Positions 13,711-21,377 of a stretch of DNA of 64,000 nt are shown piece after piece. This DNA comes from CATOSP01 sp965237775 (GTDB lineage: Bacteria; Chloroflexota; Dehalococcoidia; Lucifugimonadales; UBA3495), in assembly GCA_965237775.1 (NCBI GenBank), contig OZ250155.1:620001-684000 (forward strand), read 5' to 3'. The position numbers were made by a program, and so were the translations under genes. Every line of letters begins with the position of its first letter. The stretch's first letter is position 1. The notes under the pieces are model-generated. The model had not been told where the DNA came from. It was given only the letters and a program-made list of their open reading frames with translations, and made no database searches.

Positions 13711-13932
13711 TCAGTTTAGGCCGGTCTCGGTATCCCCAGGCGCTCCGATGGACGCACTGGGCGCCTCGCCGGCATAGACTCCAATCCTCCGATTTATCGA
13801 GTCGTCGTCGGAGATTATTCCCACGACCACCGCGCAAGGACCCTCTGCCAACGAGCAAGTGAAGCAAACTCCATCGGCCGTCGAGTGTAATTCGAGCGGG
13901 TGGCCGCAATGGGTACAAGGAGCTAAGGGCAT
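13711..13932 (-). CDS. small zinc-ribbon protein
   Basis: Seventy-three residues from an ATG at 13932 with GGGAGGTG upstream. A four-Cys ribbon is clear: CTHCGHPLELHST, then GVCFTCSLAEG. The rest is an acidic tail (ISDDDSINRRIGVYAGEAPS). It begins 3 bases after the stop of the preceding gene. The short length is typical of phage-encoded zinc proteins; role unknown. Confidence 0.6.
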   Translation of the reverse strand: MPLAPCTHCGHPLELHSTADGVCFTCSLAEGPCAVVVGIISDDDSINRRIGVYAGEAPSASIGAPGDTETGLN

Positions 13933-13934
13933 AT

Positions 13935-14405
13935 TCACCTCCCACCATGTCCGTCTTTGGGCTGCTTTTCGCCCGTGAGAGAACCGCCTACAGCCCCGTT
14001 GCTGGGCTTTCTGGTGGTTGGGGCCAGGCGCTCTCCCGAATCCCATCTGCCGGTTGGCCGGTGGCCAGAGAGACGCGGCGGGCGGGTGAGTTGGTCCAGG
14101 CGGATGTTCACCCGAACGTAATCCTCGAACTCCACCAGGGCCGTGCCCTGGACGATGTAACTGATGGTCCCGTAGGTCCCCCGCCAGATGCACGTATCGC
14201 CTGATTTCCAAGTCTCTCCCATTTCTCCCCCCTCAATTCCAACCGATGACTCCATCCGCGGGCTACCACGCCACCAAGGCGATGGTTCCCCGAATTCCCC
14301 CAAGTACACTCTTAAACGCTCGACGGTCAGGTTGGGCCAATCGCCCGGCAGGTAGTCATGTTCCGGCAGGCCCCATAGGTCAATCTCCACTTGCTTCCGC
14401 CCCAA
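13935..14405 (-). CDS. hypothetical protein
   Basis: A 156-codon frame from a TTG at 14405. The N-terminal half (VEIDLWGLPEHDYLPGDWPN, LTVERLRVYLGEF) looks genuine, and so does the central GDTCIWRGTYGTISYIVQGT beta segment. An internal ATG (MGETWKSG) is preceded by GAGGGGGGAG, so two overlapping products or a start there are possible. The last 40 residues are low in complexity. Its N-terminal codons overlap the gene at 14327-14554. Confidence 0.45.
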   Translation of the reverse strand: MGRKQVEIDLWGLPEHDYLPGDWPNLTVERLRVYLGEFGEPSPWWRGSPRMESSVGIEGGEMGETWKSGDTCIWRGTYGTISYIVQGTALVEFEDYVRVNIRLDQLTRPPRLSGHRPTGRWDSGERLAPTTRKPSNGAVGGSLTGEKQPKDGHGGR

Positions 14406-14554
14406 CCACTTCCCCTATTCCCCAGGTCCAGGAAATAGCGAATGTCGGCGCTATTCCGGTTGGGGTACTCACGCCCCTTGATCCCGAGGTGGGTTTCAAA
14501 TTGTGCGGCCCATGCCCGGACCAGATCGGGAGACCCCGATCTGCGTACTTTCAT
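14327..14554 (-). CDS. hypothetical 75-residue protein
   Basis: ATG at 14554 with GGAGGAG nine bases upstream. The sequence begins MKVRRSGSPDLVRAWAAQFE and contains REYPNRNSADIRYFLDLG. The last 30 codons overlap the next gene in another frame, so the true end may have been shifted. Not recognised. Confidence 0.45.
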   Translation of the reverse strand: MKVRRSGSPDLVRAWAAQFETHLGIKGREYPNRNSADIRYFLDLGNRGSGWGGSKWRLTYGACRNMTTCRAIGPT

Positions 14555-14565
14555 GGCGGCTCCTC

Positions 14566-15150
14566 CTACGCCCACCCGTAGGCCATGTACCGGAGCAGCG
14601 CGGCGGCGGCCCTGGCGTCGGTCACGGCACGGTGGGCCCGGCCTTCGAACTCCAGCCCGCATTGCGCCAGGGCGTTGCCTAGACTCTGCAAGGTATAGCT
14701 ATGGTGGTAGTCGCTCCAGGCCCCGTGATAGCGGGCGTACATCTGCATGATGCAATGGGACTGCTCCACCGGCAGGCGCCAGGAACCGGCGGCGAGGGGG
14801 CCGCCACGGTCGAGGCTCCGCCGGATGAGCCGTTCGTCGAACGCTAAGTTGTATGACGCCAGGCGCTGGTCACGACCGCTTATCCGGGGCAGCACGGATT
14901 CGATACGCGGGCACCCGGCGACGTCTTCATCGGTAATCCCGTGTATCGCCGTGGCGTCCGATGGGATGGGTTGCCTTGGCTTGACCAGGGTGTCCAGGAG
15001 CACGGTCCCGTCCACCTTCAGGGCGGCGATCTCCACGATTTCGGCGTCAGGTCCCAACCCGGTGGTCTCGGTGTCGAAGATCACCACGTCCGATTCCAGG
15101 AGTTTTCTGGCCTCCTTGATGACCAGCTGTCGTTCACTGGTTGTTTGCAT
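14566..15150 (-). CDS. DnaQ-like 3'-5' exonuclease (DEDDh family)
   Basis: The 194-residue protein has all exonuclease motifs: ExoI as FDTETTG (D26, E28), a mid-chain NLAFDERLI block with the second Asp, and ExoIII as HRAVTDA near residue 178 with catalytic His and Asp. HGITDEDVAGCP is the usual conserved turn after the first strand. These enzymes remove nucleotides from DNA or RNA 3' ends; as a free-standing protein it could proofread or degrade DNA. It lacks polymerase-binding or other domains. It overlaps the upstream gene by 17 bases. Confidence 0.88.
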   Translation of the reverse strand: MQTTSERQLVIKEARKLLESDVVIFDTETTGLGPDAEIVEIAALKVDGTVLLDTLVKPRQPIPSDATAIHGITDEDVAGCPRIESVLPRISGRDQRLASYNLAFDERLIRRSLDRGGPLAAGSWRLPVEQSHCIMQMYARYHGAWSDYHHSYTLQSLGNALAQCGLEFEGRAHRAVTDARAAAALLRYMAYGWA

Positions 15151-15961
15151 TACTCACCTCCTCTGCGATCCCGGGCGGGTACATCGCCAGCCGGTCCCTT
15201 ACCCACTCCAGGCCGCCGGGTTTTCCGCTGCGGTGCTCCCAGCCTTCCAGGATGCGTTCCAGAGTCCGGTACCAGGGGCCTCCCTCCGCATCGTCGGTAG
15301 GCACGACTCCCACGACCACGACCAGGGGGCGATACTCACGCCGGGCGTAGACTTCGCCGGTGGCCTGGATGTATGACACCCGCCAACGGTCGGACGTATC
15401 CGTTCCCTGCCGCCAATGGACGCCGTAGTCGAACTCCTGGGAGTGCCTTCGATTTACCCCGGCACTGTAGAACCTCTCCAGGTCCGGGAAGAGGGAGGCG
15501 CTCCCGATCCCAAACCCGCATATGTGGCATTTGGTTACCGGGCCGGTTGTAGATAACCGCCTCGCCGCCCAGGCGGACAACCCGGCGGGCAGGTCCGGCA
15601 GCTCGCCCTGCCGCATCGCCTGAAGTTGGGATTCGGTAACCTGAAACCACGCCGGACTTAGGAAGTGTCCGTGCATGATGTCGAAGGTGAAGGTCGCGGC
15701 GTCCCAATGCTCTGGATCGAAGTAGAGCCTCTTACCAGCTTCCGGGTAGTGTTCCACCCAGACCAGTTTCATGGGGTCGATCCGGCAGTCCAGGCACACC
15801 TGGGTCGCCAGGTGTTCGGCGAAGTTGGTTACGGAGACTCCGGGGTTGTCGTCCAACTCCGACGCAATGACCAGGGTAAATCCCTCGTGGTTCAGGATCT
15901 CCAACCCGCACTTGGAATCCCTTCCCCACTGGCTAGTGTATGCGTATGTGATTTCGCTCAT
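15134..15961 (-). CDS. hypothetical 275-residue protein with CxxC motifs
   Basis: A protein of no recognised family. It contains FAEHLATQVCLDCRIDPMKL, a central KCHICGFGIGSA, and a C-terminal YRPLVVVVGVVPTDD strand. CLDC and CHICG may form one or two metal sites. AAGGTG precedes the ATG at 15961, and the end overlaps the exonuclease gene by 17 bases, so they are probably co-translated. No hydrophobic segments or signal are present. Confidence 0.55.
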   Translation of the reverse strand: MSEITYAYTSQWGRDSKCGLEILNHEGFTLVIASELDDNPGVSVTNFAEHLATQVCLDCRIDPMKLVWVEHYPEAGKRLYFDPEHWDAATFTFDIMHGHFLSPAWFQVTESQLQAMRQGELPDLPAGLSAWAARRLSTTGPVTKCHICGFGIGSASLFPDLERFYSAGVNRRHSQEFDYGVHWRQGTDTSDRWRVSYIQATGEVYARREYRPLVVVVGVVPTDDAEGGPWYRTLERILEGWEHRSGKPGGLEWVRDRLAMYPPGIAEEVSNANNQ

Positions 15962-15982
15962 AGCTCACACCTTATCGGGTCC

Positions 15983-16453
15983 CTAATCGTCGTTGATCCA
16001 GTAGGGGACAACGCCCTCTTCTTCCTCGGCTTCCATCAGGTCTGCTTCGCCTTCCGCCTGGTCGGCCTCCGCGACCTTGCGCATCCGGTTCAGGGCTTGG
16101 AGCTTCCGGTGTTCTTTGATGATGGCCGCCCGGTAGGAGGCCATCCGCCCGAACACGGCTCCCGGCACCCTGAAGGTCTCTCCGTCGTGTTCGACGGTGA
16201 ACTCCCATTCACCACTGACCCGGTGGACGGTGACGATGTATTTCTCCGAGATCACTGCCCCGCGTCGTTGGGCCAGGACTCCGGGCCGGTCTTTCGTCAG
16301 TTGTTCCAATTTGCGTGGCGCAAACAGCGCCGCTTGAAGGTCGTCCATCTCGACGGTGACCAGGCCCTCGCGCTTGTACTCGTCGGGCAACAGGTTCCTC
16401 CGGCGGTTTTGACGCGGGGCTGGGGACTTTCTCTTCGTCGGTTTCTTGGACAT
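15983..16453 (-). CDS. hypothetical basic/acidic 156-residue protein
   Basis: Starts at an ATG at 16453 preceded by GAGAGGTGG; the frame is open to 16576, but that extension is made of a 53-bp repeat element. The N-terminus is very basic (MSKKPTKRKSPAPRQNRRRN), the middle is beta-rich (EKYIVTVHRVSGEWEFTVEH), and the end is acidic (EGEADLMEAEEEEG). The basic head suggests nucleic-acid contact. Not recognised. Confidence 0.5.
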   Translation of the reverse strand: MSKKPTKRKSPAPRQNRRRNLLPDEYKREGLVTVEMDDLQAALFAPRKLEQLTKDRPGVLAQRRGAVISEKYIVTVHRVSGEWEFTVEHDGETFRVPGAVFGRMASYRAAIIKEHRKLQALNRMRKVAEADQAEGEADLMEAEEEEGVVPYWINDD

Positions 16454-16519
16454 GGCTGCCACCTCTCGTTTGGGTTTGGCGCATTCCAGAGCCGCCGCGA
16501 TCGGCGCCGGCGCACCGGA

Positions 16520-16572
16520 TTGGGCCATAACCAGTCCGACCGCGGATCTGCAGGTCTCGTGTAATGGACCAT
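16520..16572. repeat. 53-bp inverted-repeat element, copy 7 (distant)
   Basis: Left end TTGGGCCAT, right end ATGGACCAT, 53 bases, with ATAACCAG after the left end as in copies 4 and 6. It lies between two minus-strand genes, 7 kb from the main group. Confidence 0.6.
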
Positions 16573-17559
16573 TCAACGGCGGCCCGGATTGAGAACGGGC
16601 CGTAGCCTGCGGGGGCTTTCCTCGCGGGTTGTGGGCACGTCCATTGGGGTATTGACCGATTCGGCGTAGCCCCAGTCGTCGGCTGTGGCGTGGTCTACGA
16701 CGGCGGGGGATAGGTCCTCAGAGGCTTCATACGTTGGCCTTGAGTCCGGGTCCGCGACCGCGAAGGTCACTTCGGTCTCGCGGCCCCTCTCCAGGGTGAC
16801 GGCCTCCTCGATCAGCAGATACAAACTACGGTTCAGATACCCAGCTACGTAGGAGTCCTCGACCGTGACGAACAAGACGTCGTCAAAGAGGGCGTGGCCT
16901 CGGGTCCGCTCCAGCCTGGTCCTGGCGATAGGGGTTTGGAGTCTGGGCAGCAAACGGTCAATCGCCGCGTCCCACAGCTCCACTGCCACCGGATCGGGGT
17001 CACCGCTCACGGTAGGAACTGAGGATTCTTGGGGGTCTCTCCGGCCTTGGGCTTCCCGCCGTTGGCGGGCGAACTCCTCACGTTTGGCGCGGGGCGTGTT
17101 CGAGTGCGCATCCCTAGCATGGTTTCGGGCCAAGGCGGTAACGAACGCCGCGTCGCTCCTGATTGGCTCAGTAGCATCTTCCAGATCCCGAAGTGCGGCG
17201 TTGACGCCGGCAATCCCGCAATCTCGGATGAGCTTTGGCCCCTGATCATGCCCCAGATAGTCCAAATGTTCGGCCAGGGCGACGGGATCGCGGTGCCGAT
17301 GGCCGTAGAAGTCGGGATCGGTGGGGTTACAGACCTCGGTTGCCCGGGCTTGGCGGCGCCCTTCCTCCCCCCTGGAACCCCCCTTCTTCCATGATGGTTT
17401 TGATGATGATGATGATGGATGTCCATCATCATCATTGATATCATCAAAAAGATCATCTTCGCGCGCGAGAGAGGCCCGCAGGTCGTCCTGGGACCCAGGC
17501 TCCAGCGCTTTCTGGAAGGGGCTGATTTTTGGCAAAGTGCTCTTAGGGTCTATGCCCAT
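16573..17559 (-). CDS. replication-associated protein with DnaA N-terminal-like domain
   Basis: The 328-residue protein has an acidic, Ser-rich N-terminus (a GAT/CAT triplet run encodes SSSSS near residue 50) and a basic mid-region. From about residue 190 it reads AVELWDAAIDRLLPRLQTPI, then FVTVEDSYVAGYLNRSLYLL and TEVTFAVADPD. This is the pattern of the DnaA domain I/N-terminal domain found in phage replication proteins: a helix with the conserved Trp, a strand with a V/VEDSYVAGYL match, then a strand VTFAV. Such domains recruit helicase or DnaA partners. No ATPase motif is present. Start is ATG at 17559. Confidence 0.6.
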   Translation of the reverse strand: MGIDPKSTLPKISPFQKALEPGSQDDLRASLAREDDLFDDINDDDGHPSSSSSKPSWKKGGSRGEEGRRQARATEVCNPTDPDFYGHRHRDPVALAEHLDYLGHDQGPKLIRDCGIAGVNAALRDLEDATEPIRSDAAFVTALARNHARDAHSNTPRAKREEFARQRREAQGRRDPQESSVPTVSGDPDPVAVELWDAAIDRLLPRLQTPIARTRLERTRGHALFDDVLFVTVEDSYVAGYLNRSLYLLIEEAVTLERGRETEVTFAVADPDSRPTYEASEDLSPAVVDHATADDWGYAESVNTPMDVPTTREESPRRLRPVLNPGRR

Positions 17560-17684
17560 GATTCGACTGTCCTTTGGAGACCGGTCAGCCTGAAGTTTGA
17601 GGGCACTGGGGCGTGGTGCTAATCCCCTGAAATTGAATGACCCCCGCGCACACTCACTGCAGCACGGGGGCCATTGTATGCGGG

Positions 17685-17717
17685 AGTATCAACAGTTGTC
17701 AATCCACTGTTGATACT
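17685..17717. promoter_or_regulatory. perfect 12-base inverted repeat at the end of the HTH gene
   Basis: AGTATCAACAGT (17685-17696) and ACTGTTGATACT (17706-17717) are exact reverse complements with a 9-base loop. It overlaps the last codons of the HTH gene and lies upstream of the DnaA-like gene. It could be an operator for the adjacent HTH protein or a terminator; there is no T run. Confidence 0.5.
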
Positions 17718-18202
17718 GCTCCACAATTAGGGCAATGGACCGTTAATGGTTCGGGACCCTTCGGGCGTCTTCCTCCCTTTCTCACCGGCTTCTCAAGCTC
17801 GGCCTTCAGGTCGGCTTCGTAGACGATGTGTGAACCACCTCCCGGTGACGACCCTCGCAACCGACCGTAGGAGCGTAGACGCCCGCGGTACAGCCATGCG
17901 TGGAGGTTTGGCCTTGGCACGTTGTACTTATTCGCCGCAGTCGGAATGTCAATATATCCATCCGGCAGTTCGTCGTAAACGAAGTCCTGGCCGTCCCCGG
18001 GGAACCCCGGAAGGGGACCTTGTTCCGTCTCTTGTTCGGCGACTGCGGTACTGAGCATAGTCAGAATGTCTCTCGGGGTCACGCCCAATCCCAGCGCGTC
18101 TGTGAGCGCCGCGTTCAGGGCATCTAGCGTGGGGTGTTTGGACACCCCGTTTCGGGGAACCGTTTCCACCATCGAAGGTACCTTAAACTCTGCCGCCAAC
18201 AT
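17699..18202 (-). CDS. helix-turn-helix DNA-binding protein (excisionase/MerR-like)
   Basis: The 167-residue protein contains DGYIDIPTAANKYNVPRPNL followed by HAWLYRGRLRSYGRL, a winged helix-turn-helix of the excisionase/MerR type (residues about 80-130). It ends with a CPNCG half-ribbon. The first 60 residues are helical. It is the gene nearest the tRNA-like sequence at the element boundary, where an excisionase or integration regulator would be expected, but no integrase is next to it. The ATG at 18202 has no ribosome site and could be leaderless. Confidence 0.65.
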   Translation of the reverse strand: MLAAEFKVPSMVETVPRNGVSKHPTLDALNAALTDALGLGVTPRDILTMLSTAVAEQETEQGPLPGFPGDGQDFVYDELPDGYIDIPTAANKYNVPRPNLHAWLYRGRLRSYGRLRGSSPGGGSHIVYEADLKAELEKPVRKGGRRPKGPEPLTVHCPNCGAVSTVD

Positions 18203-18240
18203 TAAGCGGTGGGTGAATGGCAGGCGTTTCGCTGCCCCCG

Positions 18241-18295
18241 ATTCAGAGTCCTTACGTGTCGAGCAAGTACTCTAACCAGCTGAGCTAGCCGCCCA
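18241..18295 (-). tRNA. degenerate tRNA-Val-like sequence (5' two thirds)
   Basis: Read on the minus strand from 18295: acceptor arm GGGCGGC, TA, a canonical D-arm (GCTCAGCTGGTTAGAG), and an anticodon stem CTTGC/GTAAG around the loop TCGACAC, which places GAC (valine) at 18261-18259. The base before the anticodon is C rather than the near-universal U33, and the following sequence has no proper T-arm or matching 3' acceptor. It is probably a tRNA pseudogene or the remnant of an attachment site at the edge of the accessory region. Confidence 0.5.
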
Positions 18296-18366
18296 TGGGG
18301 CTTCAGTCTATCAATGCCCCTATGCACCGTCAAGCAACTGGGAAGCTCCGCTCAACTCCATAGAGA

Positions 18367-18395
18367 TTGACGCCGGGCCCTCCCCCGCATACAAT
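18367..18395 (+). promoter_or_regulatory. sigma-70-type promoter of the cobalamin operon
   Basis: TTGACG (18367-18372) and TACAAT (18390-18395) are separated by exactly 17 bases, a near-consensus promoter. The predicted start near 18402 leads into the riboswitch. Confidence 0.7.
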
Positions 18396-18461
18396 AGCGG
18401 GAAACCGTGGAAAGTGTGTCCACAGTTCCACGGAGGTTCCTTAATAAGACCGATCTCAGCC

Positions 18462-18603
18462 TGGTGGTGGCCCCGAACATGGGGCTCAAAGGGGAAGCCG
18501 GTGAAAGTCCGGCGCGGTCCCGCCACTGTAACTGGTGCGGCATGCCCCAAACACGGCCAGGGGAGGCTCCGCATCCGGGAGCCAGGAGACCTGCCCCAGG
18601 CCC
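18462..18603 (+). ncRNA. cobalamin riboswitch
   Basis: The aptamer core is clear: AAGCCGGTGAAAGTCCGGC, then GCGGTCCCGCCACTGTAA (the B12-box region), a variable stem, and GGGAGCCAGGAGACCTGCC. It folds as an adenosyl- or methylcobalamin aptamer and is followed by a terminator at 18651-18675. It lies between a good promoter and the B12 salvage operon, so high cobalamin should stop transcription. The exact ends are estimated. Confidence 0.93.
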
Positions 18604-18650
18604 GACTTGATACACTTCGCGGAAAAAGGGTATGGGTCTCTCTGAATATT

Positions 18651-18675
18651 GGCCCGGCCGTGATGCCGGGCCTTT
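18651..18675 (+). terminator. intrinsic terminator, riboswitch expression platform
   Basis: GGCCCGGC (18651-18658) pairs with GCCGGGCC (18665-18672), with a 6-base loop and then TTTCT. Its position right after the aptamer indicates transcriptional control. Confidence 0.8.
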
Positions 18676-18711
18676 CTCGTTCCGGGAATCGCCTTTACGC
18701 AGGAGGACAAC

Positions 18712-19107
18712 GTGGAAGAGAACAACATGGTCCGGCAGATCCTCGACGACTGCCAACCGGGTTTTGCAGAGGTCGTGATCATGCTGGCCAACGCCAGCGC
18801 CACCGCGGAAGTCTATACGATGTTCCAGGACCTTGAGTTTACCGACGACGGAAAGATCGTCACGTTTTCGGCCTCCGAAGGGACTCACCTCCACCTGCAG
18901 ATGGACGACGTGAAGGAAGTGAAGTTCCTCCACACCACCAACCAGCAGGGCCTGCCCAGCTACTCGGTGTGGTTCATCGACGAAAACCAGGAGCCCATGC
19001 TCCGGGTTTATTTGCGTAAGTCAGATATCGATGAGACCAACCAGCCGCGTCATGACCTGTTCATGGGGCTGATCGAAAAGTATGGGGAGTCTCTGCCAGT
19101 GGCGTAG
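18712..19107 (+). CDS. unknown small protein, first gene of the B12-regulated operon
   Basis: The 131-residue protein starts at a GTG (18712) with CAGGAGGA upstream. Motifs such as KIVTFSASEGTHLHLQMDDV and EVKFLHTTNQQGLPSYSVWF recall heme-utilisation (HutX/ChuX-like) folds, but the resemblance is weak and the family is not certain. It is soluble and acidic. As the first gene behind the riboswitch it may take part in corrinoid or tetrapyrrole handling; that is inference from position. Confidence 0.55.
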   Translation: MEENNMVRQILDDCQPGFAEVVIMLANASATAEVYTMFQDLEFTDDGKIVTFSASEGTHLHLQMDDVKEVKFLHTTNQQGLPSYSVWFIDENQEPMLRVYLRKSDIDETNQPRHDLFMGLIEKYGESLPVA

Positions 19108-19112
19108 CCGGT

Positions 19113-19148
19113 GGTTAGTGGCCGATGGTTAGTGGCCGATGGTTAGTG
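19113..19148 (+). repeat. tandem 14-base repeat
   Basis: GGTTAGTGGCCGAT occurs twice in tandem followed by a third GGTTAGTG. It lies just upstream of cbiZ. A related GGTGACCAGTGGTTGGCGG hairpin lies at 55164-55223. Confidence 0.7.
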
Positions 19149-19160
19149 AATAGTAATTTT

Positions 19161-19934
19161 ATGGCGGGCAAGATTGACACGGCGCAACCCGGATTCGAGG
19201 GCCTGGAAGTCTTTGGGGCCAGGCTGGACCGGGGGGACCACCATTATGTCTTGCGCCTGGAGAGGCCTTATTCGTTTCTCTCTTCCGCGCCTCTGGGAGA
19301 AGGGTACCTGGACAGCAGGTGGGTGATAAGTTTGGAAGTGACACCAGATGCGGACATCCCATACCCGGAAGGGTACATCCGGGAAAGGTCTGGAGGGTTC
19401 GGCGCGCCATCCTGCGGCCCGTTGATCGGGCTGCTTACAGCAGTCCGCCACCGCGACCTTCAAGTCCGCATCCGGTCGGAAGCAGGGGTAACCGTCGCGA
19501 CTCTGGCAACCGCCGGTGTCTCCAACGCGTCCAGTCCCCGGCAGAAGGACGCGGGGCATGGTGAAGAGCGCCCTCAGAGCCAGGGATTAGCTCCCTCGCC
19601 GGGGACAATCAACCTGGTAACATTGGTCGACGCGGACCTCTCGCCGGGCGCCCTGGTCAGGGCTTCGACCATTGCAACCGAGGCCAAGACGTTGGCGCTT
19701 CTGGAGGCGGGAGTCACCACCCGGAACGGCAGCGTTGCCACAGGGACCTCTACCGATGCCACCGTCGTAGGACACTCAGGCAGGGGCGTCCACTTCGATT
19801 ATGCCGGCTCACCAACCATCGTGGGTTGGCTGGTGGCCGCCACGGCCCACGACGCCGTAGGCCGCGGTATCGAAGCTTACAAGAAGCGGAAGGAAGCCGA
19901 AGGAAATCGCAATGCGGCCGTCACCGCCGGTTAA
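19161..19934 (+). CDS. cbiZ: adenosylcobinamide amidohydrolase CbiZ
   Basis: CbiZ cleaves the aminopropanol arm from adenosylcobinamide (or pseudo-cobamides), giving adenosylcobyric acid for re-use. Family blocks are present: TAGVSNASS, GTINLVTLVDADLSPGALVR, STIATEAKTLAL and GTSTDATVVGHSGRGVH followed by AGSPTIVGWLVAATA. The ATG at 19161 gives 257 residues and has no clear ribosome site; a GTG at 19125 inside the tandem repeat would add 12. It is intact and of normal length. Together with cbiB downstream it gives the CbiZ salvage route. Confidence 0.9.
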   Translation: MAGKIDTAQPGFEGLEVFGARLDRGDHHYVLRLERPYSFLSSAPLGEGYLDSRWVISLEVTPDADIPYPEGYIRERSGGFGAPSCGPLIGLLTAVRHRDLQVRIRSEAGVTVATLATAGVSNASSPRQKDAGHGEERPQSQGLAPSPGTINLVTLVDADLSPGALVRASTIATEAKTLALLEAGVTTRNGSVATGTSTDATVVGHSGRGVHFDYAGSPTIVGWLVAATAHDAVGRGIEAYKKRKEAEGNRNAAVTAG

Positions 19935-19970
19935 CCCAAGACGCCCGTAAGACGATAAGGAGATTCCGTT

Positions 19971-21353
19971 TTGACCCCAACGGTCGTGATCGCCGGCGTT
20001 CGAAGCGGGGTGGGCAAGACCACCATCGCCACCGGAATTATGGGGGCTCTAACGCGCCGGGGGCTCCGCGTGCAGCCGTTCAAGGCTGGACCGGACTATA
20101 TCGACCCGTCGTACCATCAGTTGGCTTGCGGAGTGCCTTCCCGCAACCTGGATACATGGCTTTTACCCCACCCCACGGTCCAGGAGCTTTTCCAACGGGC
20201 CGGGTCCGACAGCGATGTTTGTGTAGTGGAAGGCGTGATGGGCGTGTTCGACGGTCACTCCAGCCTGACCGAAGACGGCTCCACCGCCGAGTTAGCCAAA
20301 TTGATCGACGCTCCCGTCGTGTTGATCGCCGACGCCTCCAAGGTCGCCCGAAGCGTGGCGGCGGAGGTCCTGGGGTACCAGCAGTTCGACCCGGACCTTC
20401 GAATCTCAGGAGTAATTCTTAACGGCGTGGGCGGCCCGAGGCACATGGAGTTTTGCCAACCGCAGATCGAGGCCACCACCGGACTTCCGGTCCTGGGCTA
20501 CCTTCCCCGCCGCCAGGAATTGGTCCAGCCCGAACGCCACCTGGGTCTCATACCCACCGTCGAAGGCACCGTGGCCCGCCAGTGGTACGACACGCTTATC
20601 GACCAGGTGGAGGAGACCATCGACCTGGAAGCCATTCTGGGCCTTGCCGCCACCGCCCGCCCGTCCCCCGCCACTCCTAACGTTTACCCGGTCGAACGTG
20701 TCCCGAAACGGGCGCGTATTGGAGTCGCGCAGGACAAGGCGTTTAGCTTCTACTACCAGGACTCCTTGGATTTGCTGGAAGCATGGGGCGCGGAGATTGT
20801 ACCCTTCAGCCCCATTGAAGATGAGAGCCTGCCCCCGGGAGTTGGCGGTCTCTACCTCGGGGGAGGCTTCCCGGAGCTTTTCGCCCGGGAATTGGCGTCC
20901 AACGGGTCTATGCACTCCTCCATACGCGACGCCGTCAACCGGGGGGTGCCGGTCTATGCCGAATGCGGCGGACTGATGTATTTGGGCAGCAACCTGACAG
21001 GGCAGGACGGGATAGACTACCCGATGATCGGGCTTATCCCCGCCGCGTCTTCCATGTCCAACGCCAGATTGACCCTTGGTTACCGTGAGGTCGAAGCCCT
21101 CTCGGATGGCCCCTTGCTTCGGGAGGGCCAGCGCATCAGGGGGCACGAGTTCCACTGGTCAACCCTAGATCAAGAACCCGAACCGCGGGAGTCGGTTTAC
21201 CGGGTGGTAAACCAGGATGGCCGCCCTGACGGTTTCCAGGCAGGCAGCGTTTGGGCGTCGTATATCCATATCCACCTGGGTAGCGACCCATCATTGCCTA
21301 AGCGGTTCGTTGACGCCTGCTCTCCCCATTCGGATGTTGTCACCAGTCCCTAA
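19971..21353 (+). CDS. cbiA: cobyrinate a,c-diamide synthase CbiA/CobB
   Basis: This ATP- and glutamine-dependent enzyme amidates the a and c side chains of (hydrogeno)cobyrinic acid. The 460-residue protein has an N-terminal P-loop GVRSGVGKTT (residues 9-18), the KAGPDYIDP block, a VEGVMGVFDG Walker B region, and a C-terminal class-I glutaminase-like domain with the nucleophile in YAECGGLMYL and the His in GHEFHWST. The start is TTG at 19971, seven bases after AAGGAG. The gene is co-directional with cbiZ and cobO. Confidence 0.93.
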   Translation: MTPTVVIAGVRSGVGKTTIATGIMGALTRRGLRVQPFKAGPDYIDPSYHQLACGVPSRNLDTWLLPHPTVQELFQRAGSDSDVCVVEGVMGVFDGHSSLTEDGSTAELAKLIDAPVVLIADASKVARSVAAEVLGYQQFDPDLRISGVILNGVGGPRHMEFCQPQIEATTGLPVLGYLPRRQELVQPERHLGLIPTVEGTVARQWYDTLIDQVEETIDLEAILGLAATARPSPATPNVYPVERVPKRARIGVAQDKAFSFYYQDSLDLLEAWGAEIVPFSPIEDESLPPGVGGLYLGGGFPELFARELASNGSMHSSIRDAVNRGVPVYAECGGLMYLGSNLTGQDGIDYPMIGLIPAASSMSNARLTLGYREVEALSDGPLLREGQRIRGHEFHWSTLDQEPEPRESVYRVVNQDGRPDGFQAGSVWASYIHIHLGSDPSLPKRFVDACSPHSDVVTSP

Positions 21354-21377
21354 CCAGTTTCCGGAGGTCTATCCGCC

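Noticed and set aside
14247..14600. Two overlapping hypothetical genes as evidence of programmed frameshifting
   Set aside because: The overlap of 14327-14405 is short, there is no slippery heptamer visible, and independent ribosome sites explain both starts.
17390..17440. Trinucleotide GAT/CAT run as a microsatellite of special interest
   Set aside because: It lies inside the DnaA-like gene, where it encodes a short Ser run in a disordered acidic region.
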